A DNA stretch of 64,000 bases from Thalassia testudinum (GCA_037157565.1 JAZHRO010000036.1:137260501-137324500); one strand, 5' to 3'; shown: positions 46,140 through 58,798, counted from the stretch's first letter. Made by a program: numbers and translations. Notes: generated by a model not told the origin, from the letters alone.

Positions 46140-47648
46140 GATGTAATTCCCAAGATTTTGTAGCATAGTTATTGCAAATCTCGTCAAAAAAAGGTGCAGT
46201 GTAAACATTATGGAATCAATGTACATAGGGTAATTTTAATATGTTATGTCAAAAGGACAGTTTGGGCAGTTATTTAATATCTGTAAAAAAGTTTAAGCAG
46301 TGGAATTCAATTAAAAAAAAAAAGCAGTAGCCCTACTATTGAGATTTTATAATTAGTAGAAAGTTTTGAATAGAGAGTACATGTTTTTTTGTTAATAGAG
46401 AATACAAAAATGTGGTTCCTCAAATGTTACACGTACCCAATGTAGTTTTGCTATTACTTAAGGGTAGGAAACTTACTGAAATACTGTGAAACCGAAAGCA
46501 TACTTCCTGCATCCGAGTCTGTTTAAAAGCAGATCCTCCTTGCTCGGTTTATTGACCGAAAGGGGGAGCTGTTCACCTTCTATACTGGAGAAAGGGACAA
46601 ATGGTTTTTTTCTTTTTCACATGGTAGATTCAGAATTTACTGTGTTAACCCACTTGGCTACATCTGCCTCTACCTCATGCATAGTAATCTACAATTAAAT
46701 CCCCATTAAATCTTTCAAGGGTAAAAAGATAGGTTTGGACATTTACTCTTAAAAGTTATCAACTCGGACCAATCATATCATGTTGAGAGGAGTGTGTGGT
46801 GTTTAGTGTCATATGTTGTAATGTGGATTGTTGGAGTGTATGGTGACCTATAAATAGGAATGTACCCTCCACTTATTTCTTTGAGAAGAATAATACATAT
46901 CTTAGCTCTATCAGGGTCATCTTCCATGATTTTCTCCCAACTCTTCGTGAGTGGAGTTTCCATGTAAATTCGGCTATTCTTTTATGATTTTAGGGCTTAG
47001 ATATTTTACTTCTGCGTATTATAAATTTCAACTTATCACTTACGCAACCAATAATTCAAAGTTTTATTTGTCTTCATATCTGTGATCCCAAGTACCAACA
47101 AATTTCTCTTTCAAGCGAACTCAAAATGTGATAGCTTTGAACTATGATTTGGTGGCAATAACGGTGGATGTTGTAGCCTCGGAAAATCTTACAAGGTGAC
47201 TTGATAAATGTTGTTCTGTGGTTGTCTTGACTGGGGAGGAATGTTTAGTGGCAAATTTTGAAGTTAAAGAGCTAGTGAATCTTGATGTGAATTACCTGTT
47301 ATCTTTGGTGGGGAGAGGATATGCTGGAGGTGGCATTGCTTTTTCTTTTTATTCTTTCTATTTTTTTGTTACTTTTTCTTTGGGAATGTGAGGAGTGTGT
47401 ACTTATGCGGCCGTGCGAGGGGCCAAAGCATGGATGTGTTCAAGGAATGAAGGGAAGAGAAGCATCTGAGCATCATGTGAATGATGATATGGTGCATCTC
47501 AACACAGTATAGGGCACCAGGGGACTGCTAGTGGTAGTGAACAAGGGTGAAAAATTGCAAGAGCTGCTTTCTTTTGAATGGAAGTAGTGCAGGTGGCAAT
47601 TGTGGCAGATCATTGTGTGATGAATTGCAGTATGGGGCATAAAAGATT
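46140..47648. other. PYRR intron between Copia-J and Copia-P, possible LTR scrap
   Basis: No coding similarity is seen. About 46750-47000 contains CTATAAATAGGAATG (near 46848), a strong TATA-like element, followed by transcript-leader-like sequence. It could be a solo LTR or LTR remnant, but no partner is present. The remainder is AT-rich. Confidence 0.4.
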
Positions 47649-47781
47649 TGTTGAGTTGTAAAGAGGTGTTTGATATTTTATTTATCTTGAGGGGGTACTT
47701 ATATAATTAGCCTAGTTCTTTTTTTATATAAAAGAGGGTTAGGGTTTCATTTGATAGTAATGCATCTTTTGATTCTCCACA
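47649..47781 (+). repeat. 5' LTR of Copia-P
   Basis: 133 bp, TGTTGAGTTG to TCTCCACA. The matched segment at 50256 defines the left end. Confidence 0.75.
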
Positions 47782-47929
47782 TGATGTTAGAGCAGCGGTC
47801 CTAGATCGGTGCCCCAATTTCTCATCGAAAAATCCACCACAATATGTTTAGATCATCAACTTGAAGGTGATCTGACAGAGGACATCTGCATCGATCCCAC
47901 CACTATGACAACAGCAGGTTGACCTGTGT

Positions 47930-50247
47930 ATTTCTGATGAAGGCTTGGAGTGAGATTCCTACCATTGTTCAGCAGTTTCTGTCTGAGGTACAGACAGTAT
48001 GGTATGACTGTTCGCATCTTCCGCAGTGATAATGCATTAGAGTTTATGCATAATGATTTGTAGGATGTGTTTCGTTCAAGGGGGATCATTCATCAGACAT
48101 CTTGTGCTCAGACTTCCCAGCAGAATAGGATTGCAGAGTGCAAGTTGCATCATTTGCTTGATATTGCTAGGACCTTGATGTCTCATATGAAGGTCCTTAG
48201 ACAGTTTTGGGAGATGCTATATTGTCTGCAGCCTATCTGACTAACAGATTATCATCTTCAGTGCTTCATGGTGAGAGCTTTTGGGTGTGTTTCTTTGTTT
48301 AAAATTGTGGTATACATGATAAGTTTGCCCTTCGTGCCACAGAGTGTCTTTCTTGAGTATTCTAGGACCCAAAAGGGCTACAGGTGCTATGATCCAAGTC
48401 GTAGGAGATATGTTGTCACTGCAGATGTGACTTTTTTTGAGAAGGTTCCTTATTTCTCAGAGGAAGGTTCATTCATAGAGGCTGCTATACAGGACACATA
48501 GGTATATTAGAAGAAATCATAGCTAGATGACATCACGGATGAGGAGCCAGCTCAGCTTGTTAACCCTACACATAGGGGTGACTTAGATGGAGAGGAGAAG
48601 GTTGTGCAGAGGAGACCTAACACCACTCTTCACCCTATTTCTCGTTTTACTACTATATCTCATCTCCAAGAGGAGGACAAGCAGTTTGCGTCTACCATTA
48701 CTACAACAGTTGTTCCTAGAGACTTTGTTTAGGCTCTCCATGATCTACGGTGGAAAGTAGCTATGGATAAGGCGATGCATGTGCTACATACCAGGAAAAC
48801 ATGGAATCTTGTTCCATGTCCTGAGAGTGTCATAGTTGTTGGTTGCATATGGGTGTATACCATCAAATACAGATCTAATGGGATAGTGGAGCGATATAAG
48901 GCAAGACTTGTTGCTAAGAGATTTATCCAGATATGTGGGGTGGATTACCTTGATACCTTTTTGCTTATTGCTTGTATTACGTCCATCAGGATTATTTTGT
49001 GTTGTTGTGGTTAAGAGGTGGCCCCTGCATTAGTTAGATATAAAGAATGCTTTTTTATATGGTGATTTAGCTAAGTGTACATGAGACAGCCACTAGGTTA
49101 TAACAGTCAAGGGGAGCTTGTTTGTCGTTTACGGAAGGCTATATATGGCCTGAACCAGAGTCCATGAGCCTGGTTTAAGAGGCTCAATTTGGAGATCAAG
49201 AAGATTGAGTTTTAGAGATATACTATTGACCATTCTATATTTGTTAGGAGGATGAGCATGGTGGAGCTTGGAGAGTTATTTTAGCAGTCTATGTTGATGA
49301 TATGATCTTGACAGGTGATGATATTGATGGGATAACAGAAATGAAAGTCTTTTTCCAGTCCACTTTTGTCACTAAAGACTTGGGTAATCTTCGCTACTTC
49401 TTGGGGATAGAGGTTGTTTGTCAGGAGGTTAGCTTATCCTTATTACAGATGGAGTATACCTTACAGATTCCTGAGGAGACTGGACGTCTTGGGTTCAAAC
49501 CATCAGGGATACCAGCTGAGGCACTAGTTGGTCATACATCTGATGAGTCAGATCCTTTGTTTGAGGATGTTACCAGGTATCGCAGTATAATTGGTCGTTT
49601 ATTATATCTGACCATTACTTGACCAGATATTAGCTTTGGAGTTAGTTGTGCTAGTCAGTTTATGCAGAGTCCCAGGTACAGCCATTGGCATGATGTGTGT
49701 CTCATCTTGAGACATCGGAAGGGAACCCTAAGGCAAGGTCTGTACTACAGTATGAGTGACACTCTTGATCTTGTGGTTTACTCTGATGCAGGCTATGCAG
49801 ATTCAGTAGAGGACATGCAGTCTACATCAGGTTTTGCTGTCTATTTGGGAGCAAATATGTTTCATGGAGGAGCAAGAAATAGAGTGTTTTGCCCGCTCCA
49901 GTGTTGAGGCAGAGTACAGGTCCATGGCACTGGCTGCATGTGAGATCATGTGGATGGATGGTTTCTTGCGAGATCTAGGGGTGCTAGTTGATACCTCGGT
50001 TCCTCCCTACTTTGATAATAAGTCGGCGGCATATATTGCCTCCAATTCTGTCTTCCACGAGAGGACAAAACATATTGAGGTTGATTGCTATTTTACATGG
50101 GATGCGGTCTTGAAGGGTAAGATAAGTACCCTTTATATATCTTCTGAGTTGCCGGTTGCTGGCATTCTCACCAAGCCTCCCAAGAAGAAATGCCATGATT
50201 TTCTGAGCAACAAGTTATGCCTCATTAACATATACGCCCCAACTTGA
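47930..50247 (+). pseudogene. Copia-P integrase, RT and RNase H (broken)
   Basis: Integrase: IFRSDNALEFMHNDL, GIIHQTSCAQTSQQNRIAE, LLDIARTLMSHMK, then a gap and [28 protein letters not shown] (48763-49622): [46 protein letters not shown] (near 49290-49325), TKDLGNLRYFLGIEV and YRSIIGRLLYLTIT. RNase H (49662-50247): YSHWHDVCLILRHRKG, YSDAGYADSVEDMQSTSGFAVY, and a tail with DNKSAAYIASNSVFHERTKHIEVDCYFTWDAV. It ends NIYAPT. Confidence 0.88.
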
Positions 50248-50255
50248 GGGGGGGG

Positions 50256-50312
50256 TGTTGAGTGGTAAGGGAGTATTTGATATTTTATTTATCTTGAGGG
50301 ATTACTTATTAA
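50256..50312 (+). repeat. Truncated 3' LTR of Copia-P
   Basis: TGTTGAGTGGTAAGGGAG follows a run of G residues (polypurine tract). Similarity to the 5' LTR is lost after about 57 bp. Confidence 0.7.
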
Positions 50313-50857
50313 ATTGTGACGTGGTCCTTGATGGCATCTCAAAGAAGAGATGTAACAGCTTGTGCCTCGTGGCATAATGGATGTGGAGCGATTGGTACCA
50401 TTGATGGGGGCTATTGGTCTCAAAGGAGCTTGGTGAAAATGCACTGGCAGACTATTGAATAGCGTTTGGTATCATGGCAGCATGATGGCGGTCTCATACA
50501 GATACAGGGTAGTTTGGGGATAAATGCAGAATGCACGCCTATAACAGTGACAGCAAATTGTGCCTATCCTTCCTTCCGAAAAAAAAAGAGCCTTCCTTTC
50601 AGAAAAAAAGAAAAAAAAGTGACAGTAAATTGATGCCTGATATAGATAATGTTCATAAGGTTAGGATCAAGTTTGGACCCCCAAACGGTAAGGGACTACA
50701 TTAAGCATGATCCTGTATTTGGGGGACCTTATAAGTTGCTCTCTTTTGGCATTCGTAATTCTATAGTTAGCTGTTTGAAATATTATTGAGCTTTAAAGAG
50801 ATAGTTCTCCAAATTGAAAAAAATGTATTTGACATCTCCTTTCTCGTGCCTACACAG
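50313..50857 (+). other. PYRR: PYRR intron, 3' part with acceptor
   Basis: Non-coding sequence ends TTTCTCGTGCCTACACAG, a good pyrimidine-rich acceptor. Two A-rich GAAAAAAA-type runs occur near 50575-50622. Confidence 0.7.
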
Positions 50858-51121
50858 GTTCGACCTGATTGGGATTCCGTCAAGATTGATGTCATGTACA
50901 ACGCTCTGAAATGCAAGTTCTCTATTTATCCCCATCTGAATTCCTTGTTGCTATCAACCGTTGGCTCTGTTCTAGTAGAAGCTTCGCCCCATGATCTTTT
51001 CTGGGGTGGTGGACGTGAAGGTGAAGGATTGAATTTTCTGGGCAGGCTGCTGATGCAGTTGAGGTCAGAGTTCTTTGCGGAGTTATCAGCGGAAGCACAA
51101 AATAACTTAGCTCTGAAGTAA
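50858..51121 (+). CDS. PYRR: PYRR terminal exon: C-terminal NADAR domain and stop
   Basis: This exon gives 87 codons and TAA. It continues the NADAR domain with VRPDWDSVKIDVMYNALKCKF, LNSLLLSTVGSVLVEASPHD and LFWGGGREGEGLNFLGRLLM. The SPHDLFWG segment is the most conserved NADAR signature and is thought to contribute to the N-glycosidase active site. The short tail AEAQNNLALK is typically variable. Frame is open to the acceptor at 50857 and joins the 13053-13178 exon in phase 0. No disabling change is visible. The Met at 50786 is upstream of the acceptor, so that ORF start is not biological. Confidence 0.93.
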   Translation, partial: VRPDWDSVKIDVMYNALKCKFSIYPHLNSLLLSTVGSVLVEASPHDLFWGGGREGEGLNFLGRLLMQLRSEFFAELSAEAQNNLALK

Positions 51122-51420
51122 AGAATCAAATTCTAACATCATGGAAGGTTATCAGATTGCTTGTGAAATGCTTGAGGCCCGTGTGAAAAGCACTTTTCAC
51201 AGATTCTCAAAGAGCCATCGATGGGGTTGCCTGCTTTGCTACATACCCCTATTGCATCGTAGCTACCAAAGCTCTCGTTTACTCATAAGGTGCTCAACCG
51301 GGCTCCAAGTGGTTGACCCTTCTGTATTTCTAATTCTGCCTGAATAAGTTTTATTTATCATTTATTATATTCCACTACTATGATACTTTATAAAAGAATG
51401 TTGAGACAACTGGTAGTTCT
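51122..51420 (+). other. PYRR: Probable PYRR 3' UTR
   Basis: AT-rich sequence after the stop. AATAAG-like and TTTATTATA elements near 51344-51375 could direct polyadenylation, but no canonical AATAAA was seen. The limit is a guess. Confidence 0.4.
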
Positions 51421-54400
51421 CCTCAATCATGTTTCTTATGGAACTGTGATACCGTTCGCCATTTGATAAAATTTTGGAAAGGAAAATGCAGTGATCATAC
51501 ATCGACTATGTCCGAAAGCCCATCCAGAAACTTTTTCTGTCCAAATTTTTTGGTGCACATCTGTATAGATACATGCATGTAGCAGTAGTGGAGCTAAATC
51601 AGAAATCAGCCTTTGAAATAAGGAGTTCAATTTTGGGGTTAAAATATGACTGACGATTGAGCATGAGCTAACTTGTAAGCCCGTAACAAGCTGAGATCGG
51701 GTGAAGCATGAGCTCTTTGAATACCATGAATTTGACTAGCGTTTAAGGCACTTTTTATTTACTGGGGATCCCATGTTTCGATGAATCCAATCTCTGGATT
51801 GGGTAATCCCGAGATTGGTCGGCTTCCACATTTTCTTTATTCTATCCTTCCTCTGGGATTGGGATTGTGGGTTAGCTTCACCTGCTACCCCTCTCACAGA
51901 GCCATGGCTTCTCTCATTTTTAACAAATATCATCTGGATATTCTACTTATCCCAAGACATCTCCCGCATACCTAAAGGAAGTGTTCTAATCTCACCATTT
52001 GAACTTCTTTCACCATCTACCAAAATTTATCTTGCTCATTCTTTCCTGCTTACCAAACGTCACTCAATTATGATATTTCTTTTTATGAGCAGTTCAAATG
52101 CAAAAATTTCATCAATCACAGAAAAGATCGTTTCTAACCAAAAGACCAGGGAGAGGTACCTCCAGCCCTATGTTTCAAAGCGAGCAGAGAGATTACCGCT
52201 AGCGAAAAATTCTCGTGCAGACGACGTTTGAGAAAAAGAAAATTGTTAATTACTCTGCAAGAAGAGTAAAATCGTTATGTACATCAAAGTTGAGTTTTGG
52301 AGTTTGGAAAACTCAACTTTGGGTTTTTGAATCATATTTAAATCTTCAAAACCTAAGTGAGTTTTTAAAACTTTGACTTTGCTTTTGAAAGGAGCAAAGT
52401 TGAATCTTGAAATTTTGCTTCGGTCTTTTATGCTAAATTTGAATGTCAAGATCCAGCTTTGACTTTTTGTTTTTTTTTGTATGACTCTTGTATGACCATG
52501 CACCTGCATCTTGCAACACTAAAAGAACACATTCATAATAAAATTATTTATAATGACAAAATATTCCTCTCAACCACGTACACAACATTATTCCTGTCAT
52601 GCTAAAATGAAATAAACTTAAAGAAAATCATATTCATTGCATCAAAATTCATCAAGAATATATTATGACATTCACATTCTGACATTAACAAGAACATATT
52701 AAATGCAATTTAATTTCTTTTAGATCAAGATATTGTAATCTCGCGTTTCCGCGATATGCTTCCGATTGAAGTTGGACAAAAGCTAACAACTCATATGTAG
52801 CTTATCAAAAATCCAAGGAAAGTCATAAGCTGAATTACATGACGTCGAGTTTGCTATAAGAGAAATTTCCAAAAGCTAGAGTTAGGCGATCAACTTACAA
52901 GACTAACTCAAATGGACTCTAGGTAGTTTGGTGTGAAACTAGGAAAGAATTGAAAGTTTTAAAAAATCACCCATTTGTTATTAAACCACAAAATGACTAG
53001 TCAAATTGGCTTTGAGAGGGATCGTAGATTAAGCTCAAAGTTTCCCTTCACATTACAAGGCACACCGTGGGACATCAAACGGTCCAAGAACATCGGAAAA
53101 GTAGGCCAGAATTGTGCTCGTATTTGGTATTCGAAAATTGATGCTGACTCGTACCAACAGTAAGTCAGCCCTATTAGGCGTCTGATCACTCCCAAGGATT
53201 GTCCACATCGTTTCCAGTAGTGTGGATTGGCTTAGTACGGTAACTACAGTTGTATGCATTGGTTTAGCGGTCAATCCTCTTCTCGATTGGTCTGAAAAGG
53301 CCTGGCTTAGGCTTGTAAATTTTGAATGATAGTTGTGGCGTCATAAATAATGTTTTAAAAATTAAATTAAATAGGTAGTTTTAGTTAGCTTAATTGGAAA
53401 TCGAAGCCTTATGGATCGATTGATTTAGATGATAAAAATTAAATTCAATGTAAATTGATTAAAAATAGATTTAAATTGATTGATCATTTGATTTGATTAT
53501 TTTTTTTAAGAGTTAAAAATTAAATTGAAAGAAAGAAAATAATATATGATTTTAAAATTTGAAATAAAAATTTAAAAAGTTATATATTCTTCAAGATTAA
53601 GTTCTCAGGAACGATTATGTCTTTTAATTTTATTTGGTATTTGATAAAAATATGTTACTTTTTTATAATTATAGTTGTAAAATAATTTTTCTTATTATTT
53701 ATCTTTAATAATTTTTATTAAATATCGATTTAATCCCGTTGGACTTGATTGAATTAATGCAAACTAATATAAAGATTTATAATTTAAGTTTTTTTAATTT
53801 TTTTAAATACTAATATCATCGTCCGTTCAATCAATACAAATCGTTGATTTAATCATTGAAAAATCAAATCACTACGTACCTTCAAATAGAGTGCAGGAAT
53901 AGACTTGTACTTGAATTTGGCATAATTTGAACTCAGAAAGGTAAGTTTAACCTACTTGCAATACCCTCAAGAGAGGCCCATGGAAGGACGTTACAGAAAA
54001 GTTGTTGCTAAAAATTTGATCCATCTCTGGAGGAGCGTATGCAAAGATTTGGACTCGGAAGTTGCTTCATTTTGGACGTGAAAGATAAAGTTCAATGTAT
54101 ACTTTCGTGAACAATAAAGTGGCTGTGTTTCTTTATGGGAGATTTGGAGTGTAACGATTTCGCAAAATCTCGATGTAACTCGGGATCGCACTCAACACTC
54201 GGGGATCTTAAGTGCCGTAAGGATCCATGGTGGGTCTCGCCACAAGCCCAATCCTTCTGCATCTATTCTGCCCTTGAGATGAGGAGGTAATCACGAGAGT
54301 TCGGCCTGAGTACAAGAAAGGTTTCTCCAAATCCGAATTATAGTCGAGGTACATACATTTTACCGGATTCGCGAGGAGTGTAAGCCAAAACTTGAGCCTA

Positions 54401-56845
54401 AAATAACTTGATTTGAACTCAAGGAGGAGGCTTATTTTGAAATTCGTTAATTTTAGTGTCCAAAAAGTAGTTTCTTACCAAAAATTCATGAAATTGCGTG
54501 AGAAAATATAAAAGATTTAGAATTATTAGTTGGTAATTTAGAATTAAGCATTTTTAATAGTTGTGTGCGTGTTGCACATGCCTGAAAAAAAAGCAGTTTT
54601 CAAGCAATTGGTGAGAGATGCTCCACTCCCTATCTCCCTCTGTGCCTTCTTAACAGTGGTTGGTAGTTAAAACATCACTATACACACACACACACAAGGA
54701 AATTGAACCTAACTTTAATGATAAAAATAATATTATTATTGATGGAATGCACCAAGGAGGGAGGCGGGGGCTGGGGGGGGAGTGGGAGTTGTTGGAAGCA
54801 TGACACGTGCAAGGATGATGTGTATTTGGAGATGGAGGTTTTTTACATTTTTTGGTTTTATATTTCTTTTTAAGCAAGGGAGAGATTTTTGCAAGTGCTT
54901 GAGTGAGTGAATTTAATGAACACTTGTGTTCACCCACACTGAGATGCAAGAAAAAATCATTTTGGTTTTTTTTGTTTTTATTTTTTTTCTTCCTTTCAAG
55001 CAAGGGAGACCCCAGCACATAATGGCGGCCAAGATTTTCTTCCACCAAATAGCGTAACTCAGAGGAGTGTTACTATAAAATGATATCCAAGATAAATGAA
55101 CTCTGACCTAAAAAGTCATATACCTATTTAAAAAATAATTAAATAGAATAACATACCGATAGAGGAAATGGACTTTTGCACCCTGAATATTACAATGATA
55201 CTGAATTATTTGATGTCATAAATCAGGACTCCTTGTCGGTATGATAAAATTTTTTAAGCAATGGAAAATGTAGTTCATATACTTGTAATCAAGAATTTTT
55301 TGTAGATTTATTTGAACTATTATCCACACTCCGTAAGTTATTATATATATTTATTTGTACTGTCATCCAACAATGCATGAGTGAAATAAAGAAATTGATC
55401 TAAATTATAAAAGTAAGGTAGATTTGATTGTAATTAATTTTTGACACTATGCAACGGATCTCAAAAACCCCTTCCTAACAACCACTCAATAATTGTCATC
55501 TTTTAAAACAAAGTATCCAACATTAAAACTCAATCAACAAATCATAAAATACTTTTCTTTACACAAATTAATCTCAAAAAGAAAGTGATGGGGAGAAGGG
55601 CCATGGCATAACTGTTAGTGGAGGAGGAAATCGTTGTCACATATGGTGTGTTCTTCTGGAAATGACTGCCCAGTGGATGTGGAAAAGAGCTGTAATTGTT
55701 AGCCGAACAAGAGCTGGAGAGAGATGCAGTGGGGTGCAAGGGGAGCACTAAAGAAATTTAGAGTAGTCTTGAAATATTAATCCATCACTTGATTTGCATA
55801 AAGGAACTTATCTCCCCCATATCTCATTCTCAATGATGGCAAAATTTCCCAATTTAGTTCTGTCTTTCAGTCAAAGACAAATCCCAACTCCTAGCCAGAG
55901 AAACCACATCTCTATAGAAGCTTCTATCTCCCTGCAGACTCAGTGAAGAAATAAAGTGCAGGTTGCTTTCCCTAACCCGAAAAAAACTCTCTAATCATAG
56001 CACACATTCAGATGTACAACTAACTCAAACACACAACGCCTTGATTTACTTATATGTGTGCAGCAAACCCTTCATTAAATGAAAACAAGAAACCAAAGAA
56101 ATTTCTTAGAAACAAAAACAATAGAAAGAAAACAACTAACAGTCAACACCGTCATTTATTCATATCTATTAACTTGCACCATCATCTTCGCGGATCAATC
56201 ACTTGCATCTCAGATGTCAACTCCCACACACCCACCAAATGAACCAAACCATCATTATCTAGGTACACAATCTCATATTAATAAAATATATGTACAAACC
56301 AACATCAACAAGCACAATCTAATATGAACCGAATTTGAATGAACCATCACCAAAGCAAATTAAATTGAAAATGCATAGACCATCAACAAACGACATGACT
56401 TGAACACCCAAAAACCATAATCAAAGTACGTAATCTAATTGAACCACACATGCACAAAAACCATCATCAAAAGACAAGATATATATATATATATGCTCTA
56501 AACTGAAGATATACATAAACTATCATTAAAGCACATTGATCCATTTCTCTCTCTAAAGAATTTCAACTTTACAGGATTTTTGATCTTCGGCCAATCTGTT
56601 CATCTTCCCGTAACACCCTCCACTAAATCCGTTTTAAAAGAAGTTAATTGAAATAACTTCCCAAAAGGCTGCATTTTTTCCCTAAACTACAACCATCCCG
56701 ACTGGAAACAAAATCAAGAACACACTCACAATCCTACAAATGTGGTTACAAAACCACCAATGTTCCTTTTGGTGGTTTGATCTCATGCGTGGATTCCAAA
56801 TTTAATTAATTAGGTTTTTCATAAGTACAATGCTCTTTAAATAGG

Positions 56846-56880
<35 letters not shown>

Positions 56881-56881
56881 T
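51421..56881. other. AT-rich non-coding region downstream of PYRR
   Basis: No supported gene. It holds short low-complexity items: an AC run near 54683-54698, G-runs near 54764-54780, and a TA microsatellite at about 56849-56876. TGTAATCTCGCG (52733) and TGTAACGATTTCGC (54151) resemble starts of gypsy LTRs, but no second end or coding region supports elements there. ORFs up to 138 codons lack recognisable motifs. Confidence 0.5.
52286..52320. repeat. 13-bp perfect inverted repeat (hairpin)
   Basis: AAAGTTGAGTTTT (52286-52298) pairs perfectly with AAAACTCAACTTT (52308-52320) around a 9-nt loop. There is no U-run terminator context, and the role is unknown. Confidence 0.7.
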
Positions 56882-57810
56882 TAAATGTACGAAAATAAAT
56901 GAGGTGATGTATTTTGTGATGTAAGTTGATTTGAATATAGTTCTCACTTGATATTTAATGTAAATAAATAAAAATATGTAAGGTTTATTACGTGATGGTT
57001 CCATCACTTTAAACTAAAATGCATAAATAATAAATAATTTTGCATCGATGATTCCACCGATGATAAATTGTTCTGGGTGATTTTATACCGATGATAAATT
57101 ATTCTAAGATGACTTTGTACCGTGCAATCTCATTTTTCACTGGTGCAAAATTATTCCGAAGGTGATCTAGTGGTTTCGTATCGATACGAAGTGGTTTTAC
57201 ACCTGTGTAAAGTGATTTTGACCTATAGATTTTGGATTTGAAATTTTAAGTTTAGATTTATGAAAAGTGATTTCAATTATGAGAAGTGATTTTTCCCTTT
57301 AAGCTTTAAGGTATAGGATTTAAGATTTATGATTTAATGAACCTAAATCCAAAACTCTAAAGTGAAAAATTATTTTTAAGTAAAAAATCACTTGTTATAT
57401 ATGAAAAAATACTTGGAATTTAATTTTACATAAATGCAATCTTACTTTATACCGATGCAAAGTAAAATTTCATCGATGTAAAATTATTTCGAACATGAAA
57501 TTATAATTTTACATTGATGTAAAGTAATTTTAAAGATAATTTAAGTGATTTACATTCATAAAAAATAAATTTATTATTAATTTCAATAATAATAAACCAC
57601 ACCACATATGAGTATCCTTTAATATAAAATAAAATACATCAAATAAAAATCATATTCATAACTCTCAATATTAACTTTTACATCAAATTTTTAGGATTCC
57701 AAATTCACATCCTGTATAAAAAAGAAAGTTAGGTAGTACCTATCCACTAACTTATTATATCTCATACCGTCAAGAAGCACATGTTCAATTTTCCGATTTT
57801 CGTCTTTTTC
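56882..57810. repeat. Diverged ~0.9-kb repeat unit, copy 1
   Basis: Starts ATGTACGAAAATAAATGAGG, then GTGATGTATTTTGTGATG, and ends near CAAGAAGCACATGTTCAA. The interior carries many short words of the type TTTTACA-CGATG-TAAA and GATGATAAATTATT, and a centre with opposed TTTAAG/CTTAAA arms. The most diverged of the three copies. Non-coding. Confidence 0.75.
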
Positions 57811-58552
57811 CTGACCTTAGATGAGAAAAGATATAAATAAATAATGAATTGATTAGATCATCAAGCTTTATCTTCTTATGAGCTCTATTTGGTTAGTGGA
57901 AAGTTTGCTTGATATATATTGTGATCTTCCAATGCCATTTCCTTCCGTTCACTTTCACTTTCACTTAGGAGGGATGCTCGTACTTTATTGTTATTTCTAT
58001 TTTTAATATACTGTTATGCCGATCAATGTAACGTCTCGTCAATGAGTTTGGAATTATTATTTTTTTCTTTTTCTGTTGAGGTTTTTTCTTTTCTTTTTGT
58101 GTGTGAGGTGGTGGTGCTAGAAATTAAAAAATATATAATTATCTTGATTATTAAAATATGTAAATTTTTTCAACCGTATTGTATATTTTGTAGCATGAAA
58201 TAATTTCAAAATACTATTAAAGATAATTATCAAATAAATTATTATTAAATAAATTATTAGCAAATATATTATTATCGAACATATTATCGAACTTAATTAA
58301 ACATATTTATTTGAACAAAGTAAACGAATTAATAATGAGCCAAACTCGAATGTTTCGTTTCATAATCTAATCAAATTTGAAATTTCATAACTGAATATTT
58401 AACGAACTCGAATCGAACTTAAACATTGAATATTTTATTGAATTCGAACTCGAACTCGAACTCGAACATACTTATATTTGAGTCGTTCGATTCGATTAGC
58501 ACCTCCATACATCATACAATGGCTGCTGTTGGTTGTCGAACTTAAATGAGGA
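57811..58552. other. AT-rich spacer with CTCGAA minisatellite
   Basis: No gene was recognised. Four CTCGAA-type hexamers run in tandem at about 58442-58466. Confidence 0.5.
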
Positions 58553-58798
58553 ATGGCCGTCCAACTACCCTCACCTTTTGCCCTTGCCTCTACCAGCCTC
58601 CTCTTTATCTCCTCCACCTCATCCACACTACTTGCAGTGGAGGAGGAGGAAGAGGGCTGCTACTTCTCCTCCTCTGCGGTAGCTTCGGCCTCAAAGGCAT
58701 CGTCGTTGGGGTTTGTTGCGAAGGGGAGGAAAGCGGACGTGGAGGGGATGGAGAGGTGTGCACATGGTCTCCATTGCATATTTAATGTAAAAAAATAA
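58553..58798 (+). CDS. Candidate small ORF or first exon with transit-peptide-like N-terminus
   Basis: The 81-codon frame starts MAVQLPSPFALASTSLLFISS, rich in Ala, Ser and Leu and low in acid for its first 25 residues. It continues with an EEEEE run and SSSAVASASKASSLGFVAKG, then a basic segment. The first half resembles plastid targeting sequences, and the GC content is higher than the flanks. The last ~10 codons run into repeat copy 2, so a true gene would need a splice donor before about 58770 and further exons that I cannot find. It may be a gene fragment captured beside the repeats. I do not recognise the product. Confidence 0.25.
   Translation: MAVQLPSPFALASTSLLFISSTSSTLLAVEEEEEGCYFSSSAVASASKASSLGFVAKGRKADVEGMERCAHGLHCIFNVKK

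Larger units (their letters stand above)
47649..50312 (+). mobile_element. Ty1/copia element lacking gag (Copia-P)
   Basis: The 5' LTR (47649-47781) begins TGTTGAGTTG, and a degenerate PBS TGATGTTAGAGC follows. The start of the 3' LTR (50256-about 50312) shares the TTTGATATTTTATTTATC stretch but is cut short. Integrase, RT and RNase H run from about 47930; gag and protease are deleted. Protein motifs ([20 protein letters not shown]) are closest to Copia-O in this window. It ends 545 bp before the last PYRR exon. Confidence 0.86.
13179..50857 (+). other. PYRR: Giant PYRR intron (37,679 bp) filled with nested retroelements
   Basis: The donor GTATGA (13179) and the acceptor CTACACAG (ending 50857) join phase-0 exons whose translation reads straight through as QPEL-VRPDW. 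Between them lie a MITE, Copia-H, Copia-J with its nested contents, and Copia-P. About 35 kb of the 37.7 kb is recognisable transposon. The residual unique sequence is 13179-13734, 19157-19454, 46140-47648 and 50313-50857. Splicing is inferred from sequence only, not from transcripts. Confidence 0.88.

Noticed and set aside
51815..52231. 138-codon plus-strand ORF downstream of PYRR
   Set aside because: Overlapping frames are equally open, no motif or signal is recognisable, and composition matches non-coding flank.
52733..54440. Gypsy element between TGTAATCTCGCG and TGTAACGATTTCGC
   Set aside because: The two starts are not similar over their following sequence, and no coding region, PBS or duplication links them.
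54650..55048. 132-codon minus-strand ORF rich in Lys and Pro
   Set aside because: It derives from T-rich and G-rich simple sequence with an AC microsatellite at its end; no protein features are seen.
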